Below, in pieces: positions 63,385 to 64,000 of a DNA stretch of 64,000 nt. How positions within the stretch are numbered: the stretch's first letter is position 1; every line of letters begins with the position of its first letter. Under the pieces are notes generated by a model. That model saw nothing but the letters and a program-made list of their open reading frames with translations. It made no database searches and was not told the origin of the DNA. This DNA is from Lautropia dentalis (lineage in GTDB: Bacteria; Pseudomonadota; Gammaproteobacteria; Burkholderiales; Burkholderiaceae_E): the NCBI RefSeq assembly GCF_003892345.1, contig NZ_RRUE01000002.1, positions 62,001 through 126,000 on the forward strand. The letters are read 5' to 3'. A program made the position numbers and the translations under genes.

Positions 63385-64000
63385 TCAGCTCTGCCTCGCG
63401 GCTTCCTTGCCGGCTGCCCCGGCGCGCAGCGAGGCTGCCGACGGCCAGCGCCGCGCCGAGCATGCCAGCAGCAGCCACACCACCAGCAGGCCGGCCGAGG
63501 CCAGCTGCACCCCGGTGCTGCCCGCATACTTGAGCACCAGCCCACCAAAGGCCCCGCCGGCAAACACGCCCAGCGACTGGCAGGTACTGTACACGCCCAG
63601 CGCCAGCCCCCGGCCATTGGCGGGCACCAGCCGCGACACCAGCGACGGCAGCATGGCCTCCATCAGGTTGAAGCCGGTGAAGAACACCAGCAGCAGCCCC
63701 GCCAGCGGCCAGACGTGGTCGGGCACGAAGGCCAGCCCGGCCTGGCTGAGCGCCAGCAGCGCCACGCCGGCCAGAAACACCGGCTTCATGCGGTTACCCA
63801 TTTCGGCCGAACGCATCGGCCCCAGCATCAGCACGAAGCCCAGTGCGCCGACCGGCAGGTACATCTTCCAGTGATCGCCCACCGCCATGCCGGCGGCCAG
63901 CAGCCGGGCCGGCAGCACCACGAACAGCGCCATCTGCGTCAGGTGCAGCAGGAAGATGCCGGCATTGAGCCGCCACAGGTCGCCATGCAGCACCTCACGC
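63385..64000 (-). CDS. MFS transporter, C-terminal part
   Basis: The C-terminal part of a major facilitator superfamily transporter; the N-terminal part lies beyond the window edge. The visible frame, from the edge reading REVLHGDLWRLNAG, has about six hydrophobic segments: HLTQMALFVVLPARLL, MYLPVGALGFVLMLGPM, FLAGVALLALSQAGLAFV, AGLLLVFFTGFNLMEAML, SLGVFAGGAFGGLVL and GLLVVWLLLACS. MFS-typical conserved positions, such as the NLMEAMLPSLVSR block and the following ALGVYSTCQSLGVF, are seen. It lies 260 bases upstream of ssb on the same strand. The substrate is unknown. Confidence 0.88.
   Translation of the reverse strand, partial: REVLHGDLWRLNAGIFLLHLTQMALFVVLPARLLAAGMAVGDHWKMYLPVGALGFVLMLGPMRSAEMGNRMKPVFLAGVALLALSQAGLAFVPDHVWPLAGLLLVFFTGFNLMEAMLPSLVSRLVPANGRGLALGVYSTCQSLGVFAGGAFGGLVLKYAGSTGVQLASAGLLVVWLLLACSARRWPSAASLRAGAAGKEAARQS

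Overview
The window is GC-rich chromosomal DNA from a betaproteobacterium, most likely Burkholderiales. The evidence is the uninterrupted division and cell-wall (dcw) cluster running mraZ-rsmH-ftsL-ftsI-murE-murF-mraY-murD-ftsW-murG-murC-ddl-ftsQ-ftsA-ftsZ-lpxC towards secA, the fmdB-DUF502-aspS-nudB-endonuclease gene string, and an MFS gene next to ssb. I cannot fix the genus by eye. Several housekeeping proteins carry long Ala/Ser/Gly-rich inserts, which may be a lineage trait.

Layout. 1-25.2 kb, mostly minus strand: the 5' part of secA, a DciA-like gene, a large orphan lipoprotein, then lpxC and the dcw operon read leftwards from an mraZ promoter that carries four MraZ boxes. Many dcw genes overlap by 1-8 bases, so translation is probably coupled. 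25.7-26.1 kb: RNase P RNA. 26.2-33.5 kb: small exported, peptidoglycan and DUF genes (FimV-like, DUF3025, SH3-like, DUF3293, M23 peptidase), a ParE-type toxin-antitoxin pair, and a DUF808 membrane protein. 33.5-45.6 kb: a heme-uptake locus (TonB receptor, HmuY-like lipoprotein, hmuS, hmuT with a frameshift, hmuU, hmuV). Two paralogous membrane-anchored PH-domain genes flank hmuU, and an IS5-type element sits between hmuU and hmuV. 45.9-46.7 kb: two entericidin-like lipoproteins. 47-48 kb: pyrC. 48.1-53.8 kb: a cysteine-rich exported protein gene split by an IS3-family element, its intact paralogue, and a lipoprotein nuclease/phosphatase. 53.9-60.9 kb: thioesterase, ElaA-like acetyltransferase, sugar-phosphate mutarotase, then the aspS operon. 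61-64 kb: ThrE-like exporter, ssb, and the C-terminal part of an MFS transporter.

How the genes fit together. The dcw block makes UDP-MurNAc-pentapeptide and lipid II (MurC, D, E, F, Ddl, MraY, MurG), polymerises septal wall (FtsW, FtsI, FtsQ, FtsL) and builds the Z-ring (FtsZ, FtsA). LpxC commits to lipid A. The heme block would capture heme at the surface, import it through an ABC transporter and handle it in the cytoplasm. As sequenced, hmuT is frameshifted and hmuV is separated from hmuU, so its function is in question.

The most notable observations are the oversized MurD (756 aa) and MurE (808 aa), the PH-domain pair flanking hmuU, two IS insertions that split recognisable genes, a dispersed intergenic motif (core GTCATGGA), a pair of parS-like direct repeats, and several short tandem repeats whose periods are multiples of three.
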